A stretch of 6,277 nucleotides of DNA from Ruminococcus sp. UBA7477 (lineage in GTDB: Bacteria; Bacillota; Clostridia; Oscillospirales; Ruminococcaceae), in assembly GCA_002479715.1 (NCBI GenBank), contig DLOT01000037.1:7120-13396 (forward strand). Direction: 5' to 3'. Numbering within the stretch: the stretch's first letter is position 1; every line of letters starts with the position of its first letter. Below, one piece after another: positions 6,111-6,277 of the stretch. Both the position numbers and the translations under genes were made by a program. The notes under the pieces were generated by a model, which saw nothing but the letters and a program-made list of their open reading frames with translations, was not told the DNA's origin and did not search any database.

Positions 6111-6277
6111 ATGAAAATTATAAGATCAGCGCTGGCAGTTGTCGGCGCTTCGGCAGTAATCGGCATGGCGGCGGGCGCGGCGACAGGTCTGGGTCTGTGG
6201 GACGGAGAAAGATATGCGGAGGCGGTAAGCAAATATGTCGGCACGGCGGCGGAGGAGGTACGCAGCGGCTTTGAAAG
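6111..6277 (+). CDS. Hypothetical protein with hydrophobic N-terminus (cut by right edge)
   Basis: ATG 6111 opens a frame that runs to the window end, giving 55 complete codons. The N-terminus is basic (MKIIRS), followed by a small-residue hydrophobic segment (ALAVVGASAVIGMAAGAATG, residues 7-26). This could be a signal peptide or a membrane anchor. The visible part then continues as WDGERYAEAVSKYVGTAAEE, which looks helical and exposed. There is no lipobox cysteine. The ribosome binding site is weak (GTGGGA, 6096-6101, 9 bases upstream), and no clear promoter is visible between the ireB terminator and this start. The overlapping +2-frame reading from ATG 6074 is Gly/Arg/Ser-rich and looks like a shadow. 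The product is not recognised. Confidence 0.6.
   Translation, partial: MKIIRSALAVVGASAVIGMAAGAATGLGLWDGERYAEAVSKYVGTAAEEVRSGFE

Noticed and set aside
6074..6274. A plus-strand open frame of 66 residues overlapping the last gene.
   Set aside because: Its product is a Gly/Arg/Ser-rich low-complexity sequence typical of a shifted reading of a GC-rich gene. The 6111 frame has a plausible hydrophobic N-terminus, although its ribosome binding site is weak.

Overview
The window looks like chromosomal DNA from a Clostridia-type Firmicute (Bacillota), most likely a gut-type Oscillospiraceae/Ruminococcus relative. The evidence is a tRNA-Phe T-box leader ahead of pheS, PheS and PheT of Bacillus-like size (about 341-344 and 804 aa), an IreB (UPF0297) protein, strong GGAGG-type ribosome binding sites and sigma-A promoters with 17-base spacers. 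The taxonomic call is inference; no rRNA or other marker is present.

Layout. Bases 1-136 (minus strand) hold the N-terminal end of a DUF421/YetF-type membrane protein that runs off the left edge. Diverging from it are a small unrecognised protein (best start TTG at 209) and, 18 bases later, endonuclease III (nth, 515-1156). A near-consensus promoter (1176-1204) then drives a T-box leader (about 1211-1471) with a UUC (Phe) specifier and a terminator. This controls pheS (about 1507-2532), a membrane-protein gene overlapping the pheS stop, and pheT (3166-5580). A separate promoter (5651-5679) drives ireB (5740-5985), which ends at a strong intrinsic terminator (6008-6044). A final gene starting at 6111 encodes a short protein with a hydrophobic N-terminus and is cut by the right edge.

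How it works together. PheS and PheT form the alpha2beta2 phenylalanyl-tRNA synthetase. The T-box senses uncharged tRNA-Phe and lets transcription continue into the operon. The gene between pheS and pheT shares that control. It appears broken: its two-helix membrane part stops at 2849, but a clearly protein-like continuation runs in the -1 frame to 3130, as if one base were missing near 2837.

Most of the window is ordinary housekeeping. The points worth a second look are the frameshifted gene inserted between pheS and pheT, and the divergent antiterminator bulge of the T-box. I see no mobile element, CRISPR array, tRNA or rRNA gene, and no convincing evidence of a new multi-gene system.
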